In this document: positions 8,455 to 20,401 of the stretch, one piece after another | Position numbering within the stretch: position 1 is the first letter of the stretch | Layout: every line of letters begins with the position of its first letter | NCBI GenBank assembly: GCA_002105175.1 | Contig: MCGE01000011.1 | Location: 496,001 to 560,000, forward strand | DNA from: Absidia repens | Taxonomy: Eukaryota > Mucoromycota > Mucoromycetes > Mucorales > Cunninghamellaceae | Length of the DNA: 64,000 nucleotides | Reading direction: 5' to 3' | The notes under the pieces: model-generated | What the model saw: only the letters and a program-made list of their open reading frames with translations | What the model was told of the DNA's origin: nothing | The model's database searches: none | Made by a program: the position numbers and the translations under genes

Positions 8455-9857
8455 ATGAATATCAACTCTTACTTTGACGATCGTCATTACCAGCAACTGC
8501 TTCATGACGACAATGACTACATGATCCCTTGGTTTCAAACTACGTCCATTCCTCAGACACCTGCTTTGTCCCATTCTTCCGCAACTCCACCTCATGACGG
8601 GTTCACTTCTAATGACCTTCTCTTCTCTTCCATCTCCCCTCAAGCTTCATTCTCAGATATGTATGACATTGGCTCCATTGTGATTCCTTCTGACAATATT
8701 ACACCCATGGTGACTACTAGCACAACAAGTACGACCAGCAATACCTCTTCCACAGGTTTCATAGTGTCTCCGCTCACTCCACCAGAAGTCAGCTCAAATA
8801 CAAATATGAATGCTCATGAAGGTGATCATGCTAACGAACTTTTGCCTTTCAAAAAGGTGGCTCACAATGCAATTGAACGTCGTTACCGCAACAACATCAA
8901 CGATAGAATCCGCGAATTACAACAAGTGGTACCAGCTCTTTGTCGGGATGATGACCATGACTCCAACAACAACAAAAACAACACCCATTCCGCTGAGGAT
9001 GATGACATGGATGAATTGGAAGAAGAAGATGGCGTCCCTGTAGCAAAGAAGCTGAACAAAGCGACCATTTTACAGAAAGCGACCGAATACATCCACCACC
9101 TCAAATACACCCAGCAACTCCTGAACCAAGAAAACGAAATGCTACAACATATGGTCCAAGCATTACCGGGTGGGGAACCTTTATTACAGCAATTTTTGGC
9201 CGACAAAAAACGATTTGACCAAGCGGAAAAGGAACGACGTGCAAAGGAAAGGAAACTAGCTTTACAACAGCAACGGATTGATCACCAACGTATGCTGAAG
9301 GAACGGGCTGCTCAACGTGCCGCACTCATGTCACCAGAAGAACGTCAAAAGAGGCGTCGTCGATCTTCTCAGCAAAAAAAGAGACCCTCCACAACTGTCA
9401 CCTCATCGCCATCTATGCCGCTATCTGGGTCCCAGCATTCACCACAATACTCCTTGTCTCCAACACCATCGCCTTCATCATCATCATCATCATCGGCCTC
9501 CCGCTTCTTTTCCGTCTTCCTGGGTATGACTTTCTTCGCTGTACCTTCCACAACGCCTTCCTCTTTGGTATGGAAACAACATCGATCCTCTTCATCAAGG
9601 TTCATGGGTCATTCTCTACCTCAAGAAACATCCTGGTCCTGGTCTGATTATTGGTAAGTCGTCAAATCAAAACAAATAAAATCAAAGGCATATGTAGCTG
9701 ACATCCAACTTTATTTTTGCATGGACCCTTCTTTTTTCTTTCTAGGCCCCTGATTAGGTTTTCCTTGTATTGCTTTTTTATCACCTATTTATTCGTCCTT
9801 CCCTTCCTATCCAAATTACATATCCGTCGTACTAGCATTAGAAAAAGACTCAATTAG
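8455..9857 (+). CDS. SREBP-like bHLH transcription factor with C-terminal membrane segments
   Basis: Two exons, 8455-9653 and 9746-9857, joined by a GTAAGT...CTAG intron of 92 bp; 436 residues. Without the splice the frame stops right after the donor site. The bHLH is at about residues 130-235. The basic part is KVAHNAIERRYRNNINDRI, with the Tyr in ERRYR that marks SREBPs. Helix 2 is KLNKATILQKATEYIHHLKY. The two helices are separated by an acidic loop of about 40 residues, longer than usual. A coiled coil and a basic stretch follow. Near the C-terminus there is a short hydrophobic segment (RFFSVFLGMTFFAVP). A second, stronger one (LIRFSLYCFFITYLFVLPFL) is encoded by exon 2, giving the hairpin layout of ER-anchored SREBP precursors. 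Such factors are released proteolytically on sterol or oxygen limitation; whether this one is cleaved is not shown. Confidence 0.82.
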
Positions 9858-10458
9858 TAGAATAGACATCCCCTACCTCAAGCCTCTTTATTTTTATTGT
9901 TATTTATAATCCAATGTATATTTATCCTCCACTAGTTTAGCCCTATTATCCAATCAAAAATAAAAAACACCACTATAGACTTGTCGCTTACTTTATCCTA
10001 TGCACAAAATACATATTTAAAAGTCCCACTCATTGCTTTTTTTTTTTGTATGAAACCCACTCATTGCATTGTCAAAAAAAAAACAAAATGACTGTCCTGC
10101 TTTTGCCCGTCATATGCCACCCTCTCCCCTCGTCATAATCACATGAATTCTATGATGACCCTCCAAGGGTAAACAATTTTGACACATCATCCCCCCGCAC
10201 TTTTTTCTAGTATATTTATCCATCAAAACTCAAAATAAAAAATATACATTAGTCACGTCCAATATACCATCCTAATGACAGGCATATATCACTATGTTTC
10301 AGTTCAAATTTTCATGAAAATGTATTTTTTTTATTGCATGTATTTTTTTTTTTCAAATAAAACTAGCAATTGGATAAATAGCTATTGTGCAAATGACTAT
10401 GACTATGACTATGACTAAGACTATGACTAATGGTAGGATAAAAAGTAATAATAAAAAG
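9858..10458. other. intergenic between convergent SREBP-like and FANCD2 genes
   Basis: AT-rich 600 bp with AATAAA/AATAAAA words suitable as 3' end signals for both genes and a short tandem ATGACT repeat at about 10394-10430. No gene seen. Confidence 0.5.
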
Positions 10459-13400
10459 CTAATATTTCGACCGCTTTCTTCGCATGCCCAAACCAATTCC
10501 CCGTTTCGCACCTACTGTGTTGTTGGACCTGGTATGCAAATCGAATGGTACCGCAGTTTCAGCGGGTCGAGAAGATCGTGCGCTAGCATCGGTGTGGGTT
10601 GTTTTCTTGTGAGACGTAGGCACGGGTGTAGATTTGCCATCGTTACCATCATCCTCATCATCCGTGCTGTCCCGTGTGTCGTGTTGTTCTTCATTACCGC
10701 TACTGACATTATCCTCATTGTCATCGCTGCTAAAGAGTGTCTCTGTATTAGGAGATGGCTGACTGGATGTCGGTTGATCCAAAAGACTATTGAAGGCTTC
10801 ATAGCTCAAAGGCATCACCTTTGTCTTCTTTTTGGTGATTGATTTTGTTGTTGCATTAGTGCCGCCACCTTCATCTTCATCCTCGTCATCGTGCTTGCTA
10901 TCATCGCTGTCGATATCCATACGGTCAGTTTCGTCATTCTCGTCTTCATCACTGCTGCTAGGTACTTGACTTGGTGTATGGAAGACTGTCGGTGCTTCGT
11001 TTGATTTCGATTTCGATTTCGGTTTTGATTTCGATGTTGACTTTGGCGTTGGCTTCGCTTTCGGATTCGAAGTAGAGGCTTTTGATTGTTGTTGTTTGGG
11101 TTTACTTGATTGGGGTACAGGTGATGATGAGCCGCCATGAGATAATTCGCCCTCCGAATCGCTGGATATTTCTTTCGGAAGCTTCAAATACATATAATAA
11201 AACGGACTTCAGTATACGAAGCTATTTTGGGTATCATAATAGTAAAGTCAAATCAAAATAATTACCTGAGAGGACACATGAGCACCCGATATATCGCGAT
11301 GCTTCAGGGCACCTAAATTAAAAAAAAAGGGGGGAGGGGCAGTGATTAGTCAAAATCAAACATATAATAAGGGTGTATCGGAGTTTGTCAGTTGTTTCCG
11401 CGTATTACCTAAATAGAATACATCGGCGGGAGCATTGTTTTCCAATAGTAGCATTTTGACTTGGAAAATAACCACTTCAAGCGCTTTTTTTAGAGGTGGA
11501 ACATGGGTCGCTAACTGAATGTCCTTGATCACCTTCACATGAGAGCAAATCGTCTAGTTGTTGGAAAAAAAAAGTGAGCTGATAGTTTGGAATGCACGCA
11601 CTGATTACAATTTTTTGTATTACCTGCAACAACCTCGTCGCAACTTGAAGTTGTTTGAATATGCTCACAATGGCATCTTTGTGGTCCCGAAATACCCGAC
11701 TAAAAAAGGGAATGGAGTGCTTTGTGAATTGTTCAATAAACGCCCGGCTTGTTTTCAACAGTACACCAAGTAGAATCCGCTGTTCCTTCTGCTTGACATA
11801 GTTCGTGATCCGTTCAAAGATATTCACTACCTGAGCAGTCTGTACCAGCACCACCTCCACATCTTGATCTGTTTTTTCTAGCAAGTCCAGACATTTGATC
11901 GCTTGATTGAGTATAGCCTGTAAAGCGATTTATAAAAGAATGATTAGTAAAAAATACTTCTTCTATTCCTTTTTTTGATTATTACCTGATAGAATGACAC
12001 CACCGTTTCCGTTTTTAAAAGAGGAAATGCGTCCAGAGGTTCGCTTCTTTCAAATGCGGGCAAAACCTTATTGACATAATTTCCCAGGAGTCTAAGAGGA
12101 TCGTCATCCAGTCCAATAACCTTTTCCACCAAGAATGGTATGTCTTTCTATAAAAAATAAATTGCCACATATTATAAACGATAGATCAGTACAACATTTA
12201 GCCTGTTACACGACCCATGCTTTTCTCTCATCCCCTCCCGAGTTACCTTTGCTTCACGCCAGTCAAGCCAATCATGCGATAAGATACCAGACGCAACACG
12301 ACATGCATCACTTCTTAGGACGTCAATATTTCCAGAGAGCGCCATAATACGTTCTTGTAACTTGAATAGAGTGACAGCAGTTTGGAATTGAGGGATGTTT
12401 TCGTGAAATCCAGTCAAGTATCGCATCGCGCCCTTGAATTTATTGATCGAAGAATGGTGTGATGAATCGTCTGTCATTCTTTCAGATAGTATATTGATCA
12501 GGCCCTAAGCACCCAAATTCATAAAGTATAAGGTTTAAGTCTGATAAAACATCGTATCTGTCTGGCCTCATCCCAATATTCCTCTTACCATCAATATATC
12601 TTGATTCTCAGGATTGTCAATATCAGCCCATGTAAACAATTTGTAGAGAATGGCAAATATAAGTGAACTGCACTCTGCATTGTCCTTCGAACCCTAAAAA
12701 TAAAATAAAAATATAACCATTAATATTCCGTAGGCAGTATCTGTCAACAGTATATTTACATCTTCAATCCGGCCATATTGGGTGTTGTCACTTTGTATAT
12801 CTTCATTCACAGCTTCAAGTGTTTGTAAAATTTTCGGTGTATATTTGATCATCTAGAGTAGGCATTGTAAATGATGACAAGTAAGTGTATGCTTTTGTTT
12901 GTTCGATATCATTCAATATATCTTACTTCTTCCATCAACTGTCGATTTGAGAGACGCGACAGTGACTCATCACCAATAGATTCATCTTTATCGTCCTTTG
13001 CCGAGTTTTTCTTTTTTCCAAAACTAACCACGGGGGGAGTGATTCTGGCATCGAGTTTTCTGTTGATATCTTGAAGAATATAGTTGCAATCTTTGTACTA
13101 AAAAAATAAATAAAAACAGTGAGTGCGCCATCATATTTCTTTTAACTACTGTTACCGATAATCAACTTACAGTAAACCTGGAATCAGCATCCTGATCTGG
13201 CGCTTTCAGTATTGTCAAGACTTGTATCTATATGCACATAAAAAATCAAATGGGTCAGCCTGATCTTTTCTACTAATGTGTAATTTTGTAATCTCTCTCT
13301 CTTGTTTACCTTCAAGGGGCGTAGTTGAGGTCGAAGGCTTTCCAGGGTATCAAATCTTGAATTGATCTTGATCGTTTTCTCCGAATCTGAATCATCAGTG

Positions 13401-16400
13401 CGTTGAGTATTGCTTTGAATGATCTGGGATGAAACGATTCGGTTTTCTTTTTCTTCAGGGTAATGGATCAAAGTTGATTGTAAGTGTAACGGAGTGAAGG
13501 TGGGTACCTTGGGCAATATTTTTTCCATAATCGATTCGAGGTATAATATATCGTTCAGTCGTAGGATGAGTTTTCGGTGAATTTCTTCGTCTTCAGATAC
13601 AATCGAAAAACAGTTTAGCATTTCCCGGAACCTAAATGTCAAAATATCAGTGAAAAATGATCGCTTTTTTTTTTTTTTTTTTTTTGTTATCATATGCTGT
13701 ATTTTTTTGACTTACCAATCGATTGCCATAAATACCATTTGACAAACTTGTTCGGCTTCGTCAGTTTGTAAGTTGGGTAACAGCTCCTAATAGCCGCCAC
13801 AATAAAAAAAAAATGAGATAACAGACCCTTTCCAAATAACATAATCAATCATATTTTCTTACATCCACTTCATCCAATTCAAATAACACCAAACCACATC
13901 CCAAAAGAGCATCAACACCTTCTAATGACCCTTCACAGGCTTTTTCACAGCTTTGAAGAAGATTGAATATAGAGCACAGGGGTATGATTTGTTTTCTTCG
14001 TTTCTTGTCATTGGTTCCGTCCAGAAGGGAGAAGAATTTCATATAAACCGCAGCACTCTATGTCAACAAATAATAAAGAGTTAATAAACCATACTCTGAT
14101 ACTATAGGTATTCTATTTCTATTGATATGTTGCCTTACTTCACCATTGTAATCCATAACTAATTTGGGTTTCAACGCAACAGTAGTGTCACCTGCTAACC
14201 TTTTTCCCAATTCATCATATGCCTCGCTGTCGAACACGTAGTCATCAATGAAGTCAGAGGTCATATTTTCTGTGATCCAGGTGCTAAGGCGTTCGTCCAG
14301 TTTTGTGGTTTCCAATATGTTGGCCAATTCATCATATATCATAGATATACAAGTCTAAATAAAACAAAAGATAAATGAGCATGATGAAGAATAAATGAGA
14401 AGGGGGAGGTCAGTTGTGCTTACAGGATATACATTGCAGTTTCTCATGGTCATTTCAAGTAAACTAACAGCTTGCTGTAGTAAAGGGTGCCTTGATATAG
14501 AATCCGCTGAGATCATACCTACAGATGCAAGTAAATAAACCGACGAACGATATCAATACGCCGCCCATAAATTGTTTTTATCTTATTTTCGTTACTTACT
14601 CTGAGAACTTGATCCAGCACTTTCATTGCACATTGCGTGATCACCCAAGACCTTCACAGCAGACAAGGTACCAATAATGCCAATTCTTTTGTATTTGCTA
14701 CGAGGACTGGAAAGCTGTTTCCGCAGTACAATTTGAATATCAGACCATAAACTTGAATCATTGGTATGCTGATCATTGGACTAAATTTCATAAGAAAAAA
14801 AAAAAAAAAAGGAGGGTTATTATACCATATAATAACTCACCATCAAGTCAATAGCAGTTCTTTTTATACCTTCAAAGCCAAGATGCTAAAGATGTCGAAT
14901 AGTGTCCGAATTTGCGGAAGTGTCAGATTATCCAAATAGTCCAATATACCTTTGATAAACACATTGTAAACAGCCACTGAGGAGACATTGTTTTGAGCCA
15001 AATCCAAGAGCACGTCCAGCGCAACATCCATTTCTATGGCGGAGCCACTCCCTATATGCGTAACAAGAGCACCAATAAGTTCCTACAATGAAAAATAAAT
15101 GAAAGTATGTGTGAATAACCGAACCCCTCCCAAACTTGATTCATTTTATTACCTGTCGATTATAAGTGTCGCATACTCTAAAAGCATGAGTGTACAGAAT
15201 TTTGGCACTGGGAGCTAGAACGCTTTGTTGATGGGAAGCTCTTAGCAGATTTTCGGACAATAACAAGATTGAACCCCAATAACTGAATCAAAGAAGAGAA
15301 GGAAGAGGGGATGGAAAGAGGAGTGTTAGATAGGGTATTTCAGATTATGATTTCTGCTTTCTTACCCAGAGAGACCATTTGCATGACAGAGTAGAGTTTC
15401 CTTTAATAGAGTGGGAGTAATGAGACCAGATTGGACCTTTTTTCTGAAGATGACTTCCGCCTTTTTCTTCATTGATGTCATTGAATATAAGATAAAAAGA
15501 ACCAAAACATCAATGATCTTGTGTGCCCTCTAAATGAGACAAAATATATAAAGTGAGATCAGTTCCAGCCATCAGTTGTTGAGTGCATCTTTTTTCGATT
15601 TTTATATACCTGTGTTTCCAATGCCACTATTGCCTTCACCCAAGCGTCGCAAACAAATTTGTGGAATTGTAAGCCTAATTTGATAGAATCTAAAGGAAAA
15701 TACAAAGAGAGCCATGAGCCATATGAGTACAATGTGCTAATTATCCCTTATAAACCTCTTACCTAGGATCAGAGCTTCTGGAGATGGACCTGATTGTTCA
15801 GGGTGTTTTGATGATGGTGGTGTGTTTGATTGTTGTACTTTTCCTAATGCACGTAGATCAAGTTTTTGTCGTATATCCAAGATAGTCTAAATTATAATAA
15901 AATCGGAGAGGGATCAGATCACAATTGAGGTTGCTAAAGCTTGTTTTCCGATTTTTACCATATCAATTGTATGAGGAGTCACCGTTTGTAATAGGAACTT
16001 GATGATGACAGCCAAATCGTCCACTTCTGCTGATTGTAGTCGCTCCAATACTGTTTCACGTACATCTTCCTAATGCCAGCACCCCCCGAACATATACAGA
16101 CAAACCAGTTACTTATCAATTTGATGATGACAAAAACAAACATATATTTCAGTACTGTATGATGTGAACTGCCTTACCAAGTATTCCGAATGGAGAGACA
16201 AATTGGAAAGTGCATCCAATATAGGTACCGCCAAATCAGCATGTTGCTGCATCCATTCTTTCAAAAAAATAACGATTGGCTTGTGTTCGGCATCGTTCAG
16301 CATGTCAGGTAAAGAAGTAATGATTTCGTGTTGGATAACATTTGGTGTGATTTGTATAATCTATGTAAAAGAAAAGTAACGTATCAAAACGGTAAATGGG

Positions 16401-17135
16401 GATTGCTATTGGTCATATATGCAGTGAGAAGAGACTTACTTCGATCAAGGTGTTTGTCAGTTGCTGGGGTTCCACAATATAGTCTAACCAGCGCAACTGG
16501 TGAAGGATAAGCCGAGCAGTACACGAAGAGGATTGGCTATTATGAGATGACCGTTAAGAACGATTAGTAAACAAGATGTCAATGTTCAATATATACCACT
16601 TACTTGAGTTCTAGTTCGTCGTAAAATTCAGGTAGGCGTTCCAGTAAGTTCGTGATAATCGTTGGCTGCAGGATGTCAATGGCTAATAAAGTCTTCAATA
16701 GGCTCTCTACCGACGATGATCTAAAGTATATATAAAAGTTTAGATGAGCATTCTCAAACTATCTTTTTAATCAATGATACATACTTGTTGTTTCGCGGCA
16801 CGTCATTCGAAAGCGCAGCAGAGAGTAGACATTGGCGAAACGAAGAGATATCAGTCGTGTATTCTTGAAAATCATCGAAGAAGATTGGTATATTCGCAGG
16901 ATAGTTAGAATCGTTTCTAAGTGTCAAAGTCAGTTGTCTGCGGAAGAGTGAAGGTTCAACAGCTATGGAGTACAGTAAAAGGTGAAGTAGCAAAGGCAGT
17001 TAGTATAACGTAACGATAAATAGGTCAGAATTGTAAAAATAACACATGAACATGCTTACTGAATAAAAAGGCCTTTTGTGAATCATTATATTCGCAACCA
17101 GAGGACTTGATAAGATCTAGGAAGGAATTTGTCAT
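10459..17135 (-). CDS. FANCD2: Fanconi anemia group D2 protein homolog (FANCD2)
   Basis: Reconstructed from 27 exons, all in frame, 1535 residues (human about 1451). Minus-strand exons are 17135-17060, 16962-16785, 16720-16604, 16536-16440, 16360-16178, 16069-15959, 15886-15763, 15689-15610, 15529-15366, 15282-15153, 15082-14870, 14780-14600, 14518-14424, 14354-14139, 14057-13863, 13786-13716, 13631-13310, 13227-13171, 13097-12927, 12852-12760, 12693-12589, 12504-12247, 12147-11986, 11917-11624, 11553-11409, 11312-11266, 11181-10459. Family blocks run in order along the whole length: LLKTLLAIDILQPTIITNLL, IITSLPDML, FIKGILDYLDNLTLPQIRTL, NWFREMLNCF in human-like form, HVPPLKKALEVV and LGALKHRDISG. 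Lys 464 matches the ubiquitinated Lys 561 of human FANCD2. A 240-residue Ser/Asp/Glu-rich tail ends in a basic cluster (GMRRKRSKY). Expected role: monoubiquitinated clamp with FANCI in DNA crosslink repair. The first exon and the last acceptor are the least certain parts. Confidence 0.93.
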
Positions 17136-17834
17136 GGTTTGATCAATGTCACTTTCAAACAAACGAAAGAAGGAAAAAAAACACGCGAAAAAAAAAAAAA
17201 AAAATTGGTGTCCCCTTAACACGGCACGATCCTGTCTGCGGCGATTGAAATAAATTCAATAGCCAGTTTTTCATGGCTGGTTCAGGGAAATCAAATTTCA
17301 TATAAAGGAAAGAGTCAAGCATCACTTCAAAAACGAAGCCATACATACCATATATTTTTTAAGTGGTAGCTTCATAAAAATATCCAAGTAATCGATGCAG
17401 TATCGCAAATCAAGCTCAACTCGTTAAACAGCATTGGGTGGGCGGATATATGGCAAAAAAAAAAAAAAAAAAAAAGAATATATATATATATAAGAGTGGA
17501 AAAACCCAATCATACACTGCTGCTGTCGAGTCTGTTAGTCAAAAACGTGCCGCATCATGCTCTTTTTTGTTTTTGAAAGTATGTTTCACTTGTACTATTT
17601 GACTGCCACTATACATCAAAATTGAAACCGGCGATTGAAAATCAATGCTGTGTGCTGTCTGCCAACTGCGCTAACACATGGGTAAAGGGTTTGCATGAAT
17701 GTTCCCATCGGCAATTTTTTTTGGCAAATCCCCAGTACTTTAAATGTGTATTTGCATCATTTTAACAGTTGTTTTTCTTTCTTCATTATTCTTACATTAG
17801 CAAGAGAAAACGAAATCCTTGACAATAAAAAGAA
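17136..17834. promoter_or_regulatory. divergent region between FANCD2 and the 67-aa gene
   Basis: 700 bp with A-runs at about 17189-17203 and 17455-17475, a short TA repeat at about 17480, and a CGG-type element at 17629-17642. Upstream FANCD2 leader or an additional 5' exon cannot be excluded (an ATG at 17373-17371 is followed closely by a GT donor word). Confidence 0.45.
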
Positions 17835-18113
17835 ATGGAACAAAACAAGCGTGAAATCGAACAATACGTTGAAAAAGCAGAACAAGTAAGGATGACATCA
17901 TAGTGCAACAAAGAAAAAAAAGGAGAATCCTAAAAAGATGATTCCTTTTGCTGTATGTAGTGCAACTCTGACAGAGAACGCCGTGAATTTAATCAAGATG
18001 CAAATCAAATTCATGAAAAAATGACAGGTCATGCTATGAAATTCGATTCAAAAGGGCATTTGGACAAGTCTTCTGCCGATGCTAAAAAGTGTCCTGCACT
18101 TCATCTTCAGTAA
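17835..18113 (+). CDS. small two-exon protein of 67 residues, unknown function
   Basis: Exons 17835-17885 and 17961-18113, with an intron of 75 bp starting GTAAGG and ending TAG; 67 residues. The sequence is charged and predicted largely helical, with two cysteines, one right after the splice junction and one near the C-terminus (KKCPALHLQ). It contains an EREFNQD-like helix and a conserved-looking MTGHAMKFD stretch. I do not recognize the family. The size and charge resemble small mitochondrial or adaptor proteins, but no twin CX9C motif is present. Support comes from the clean splice signals, a plausible start, and position as an isolated unit between FANCD2 and fibrillarin with AATAAA words downstream. 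Confidence 0.6.
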
Positions 18114-18236
18114 AAATTGGATATTTTATACATACAACACATATATTTTCAACCCGCTACACACCATATTTTTTTTCAACTACTCCATTTTCACACCATA
18201 TGTATAAATCATCGCCCTCAATAACATAAATAAAGC

Positions 18237-18267
<31 letters not shown>

Positions 18268-18663
18268 CGTATCACTAATAATAACAGAACCTAGTAATGT
18301 CAGTCAAAGCAAAAATATATGGTCAAAAAAAATCAAAGACAAAAAGAAAATTTCTTTTATTGAATGTAATAAATGTATATATGATGACAACACAAAGCAA
18401 GTAATATATTTTGAGAAATTTGGTGGTGGAGGGAGGGGAGAGGCAAAGAGAAGAGTGGCATCAAAAAAAGTATTTACAACAATCTAAAGAAACAAATGAT
18501 AAACTAAGGTAATGTGTAGAAAAAAGGAAGAAGGGAGGACACAGAAGGATGGATTGGTTTGGAATGAAAGAAATAGATGATAAAATAAATATGAAAAGAA
18601 AAAAGTAAAAATAAAAAAAGAATGCGTGGAAATTCAAAGGCAGATGGGGAAAACAAGGTTCAA
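18114..18663. other. intergenic between convergent 67-aa gene and fibrillarin
   Basis: AT-rich 3' regions with a T27 run at 18241-18267 and several AATAAA-like words. No gene seen. Confidence 0.5.
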
Positions 18664-20092
18664 TTACTTGTTGCGGACGTATCGACCAACCACCACAGCG
18701 TGATCTCTTTCATAAGGTTCCAAAGTCAATTGTTCTTGGGGCTTGACACGTTCTTCTTGGAGTTTCTTGACTTCACGAGCAAACACAGTAGCAGCATCGA
18801 CAGTAGAATCGATACAAGAGGCCTTAATGGAAATGACAATATGGCCGTTGTTCTTCAAAAAGTGATGAGCATTAAGAGCTAATTAAAAAAGAAGGTTAGT
18901 CATCTAGTCGATCTGCATCCCGTTCCCGTGCCTTCCTACTTACTGATAATACGAGCTTGATCGGGTTGAGCAACATCCGCAAAAATGACATCCACCATAG
19001 GTACAAGCATACGGTATTTGTGAGGGTGACGAGCATCTTCAATAATAGGCACAACGTTGGTACGCTTCTTGGCCATATTGATCAAATCACGACCGGAGCG
19101 ATGGGAGAATTCGACGCCATAAACAGCACCAGTAGGGCCAACTACATCAGCAACGTGGGAGACGGAAGTACCAGAAGCAGCACCCAAGTACAATACCTTC
19201 TTTCCAGGAGCAATGTGCAAATGATCGACACCACCCAAAACAGCAGCAGCAATCTTGGATCGGAAAGGATTCCACACACGGTATTCGATCTTGGTGTTTT
19301 CAGGACCATCCACTGAGATTCGCTTTTCGCCGTAGACAGATTCACCAGGCACCAAGTTCTTGGTCACCAACAAATCTTCCTTACCACGAGCAATGAAGAT
19401 ACCTTCGTGACGATGAGGTTCAATAATCACCTTAGCACCGCCACGGGCACCACCAGCAGCACCTCCTCGGCCACCGCGAGCACCGCCTCGACCACCGCGG
19501 GCGCCACCTAAATGAGATGAGATACATACAATAAAAGTTTTTTTTGTTTTTTAGTACAAATCCGTTTACAAATATGAGGATAATATATACATACCACGAG
19601 CACCACCACGGCCACCACCACGGCCTCCGCGATCACCACCGAAACCGCCTCGGCCACCACCTAATTGTCAAAATGGATAATAATGGCCATCAGTATTCTA
19701 TGCAACAGGACTGTTCATGGAGTGAATCAGTCTGTTTTCTATCTTCTTACCTCGGCCACCTCGGCTACCACCGCGGCCACCACGATCACCACCGAAACCG
19801 CCACGGCCACCACCTAATATGAAATGAGAGACAAAAAAGAAGTATTGAGTTATTTGAGCACAGTATATCGTAGACAAATAAGGATCCGTCTTATTGTTCT
19901 AATTGACATTTAGCACATACCTCGACCGCCACCGAAACCACCTAATTGATAAAAAAAAAAAAAAGATATAAGTTTAAACGTATACAAAAAAAAAAAAAAA
20001 AAAAAAAAACTAGTAAGAGATTTAGTGTACATACCACGACCGCCGCCTCGAGCAGCACCGCCACGACCGCCACCACGTCCTTCAAAAGCCAT
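18664..20092 (-). CDS. NOP1: fibrillarin, box C/D snoRNP 2'-O-methyltransferase
   Basis: Six exons on the minus strand: 20092-20035, 19941-19921, 19813-19751, 19660-19595, 19507-18944, 18878-18664; 328 residues, the usual family length. The N-terminus is a Gly/Arg-rich (GAR) domain spread over the first four exons and the start of the fifth. The methyltransferase domain follows: [40 protein letters not shown] (SAM-binding loop), [30 protein letters not shown] and the C-terminal [19 protein letters not shown]. It methylates rRNA 2'-OH groups guided by C/D snoRNAs in the nucleolus. Exon 2 is only 21 nt and exons 3 and 4 are near-duplicates in GAR sequence. The gene shares a 309-bp divergent promoter region with the DUF2462-type gene. 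Confidence 0.97.
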
Positions 20093-20401
20093 TGTTTATA
20101 ATAAAGTAATAGAGGGGAGAAAAGGGAAGAAGGAAAATAAAAAAGGTCTTAATGGATAAGATCAGTAAAAAAAAGAATAGAAGGAAAAAAAGGGAAACAA
20201 GAAAAAAAAAATTCTCTTTTATAAAAATCTCTGCCCCGACAATTTTGAGACCTGTCAAGCCAAAAAACAAAATTGGAGGCTTGTCGCCTTACTTTTTTAA
20301 AATTAAAACACCGGTCCTGCCTAATTCGATTTTTTTTTTTTTGGATTTTTTTCTTTCTTCATTTCTCCTTTACATTCATTGCTGATCAACGATAAACAAA
20401 A
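20093..20401. promoter_or_regulatory. divergent promoter shared by fibrillarin and the DUF2462-type gene
   Basis: 309 bp between divergent start codons of two putative nucleolar genes. It contains CCCCGACAATTTTGAG near 20235 and a CGG-type element on the minus strand at 20300-20313, flanked by purine-rich and pyrimidine-rich tracts that fit 5' leaders on either side. Confidence 0.5.
20300..20313 (-). promoter_or_regulatory. candidate upstream element CGGTGTTTTAATTT
   Basis: It is about 89 bp before the DUF2462-type start; same pattern as the elements near other genes in this window. Confidence 0.3.
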
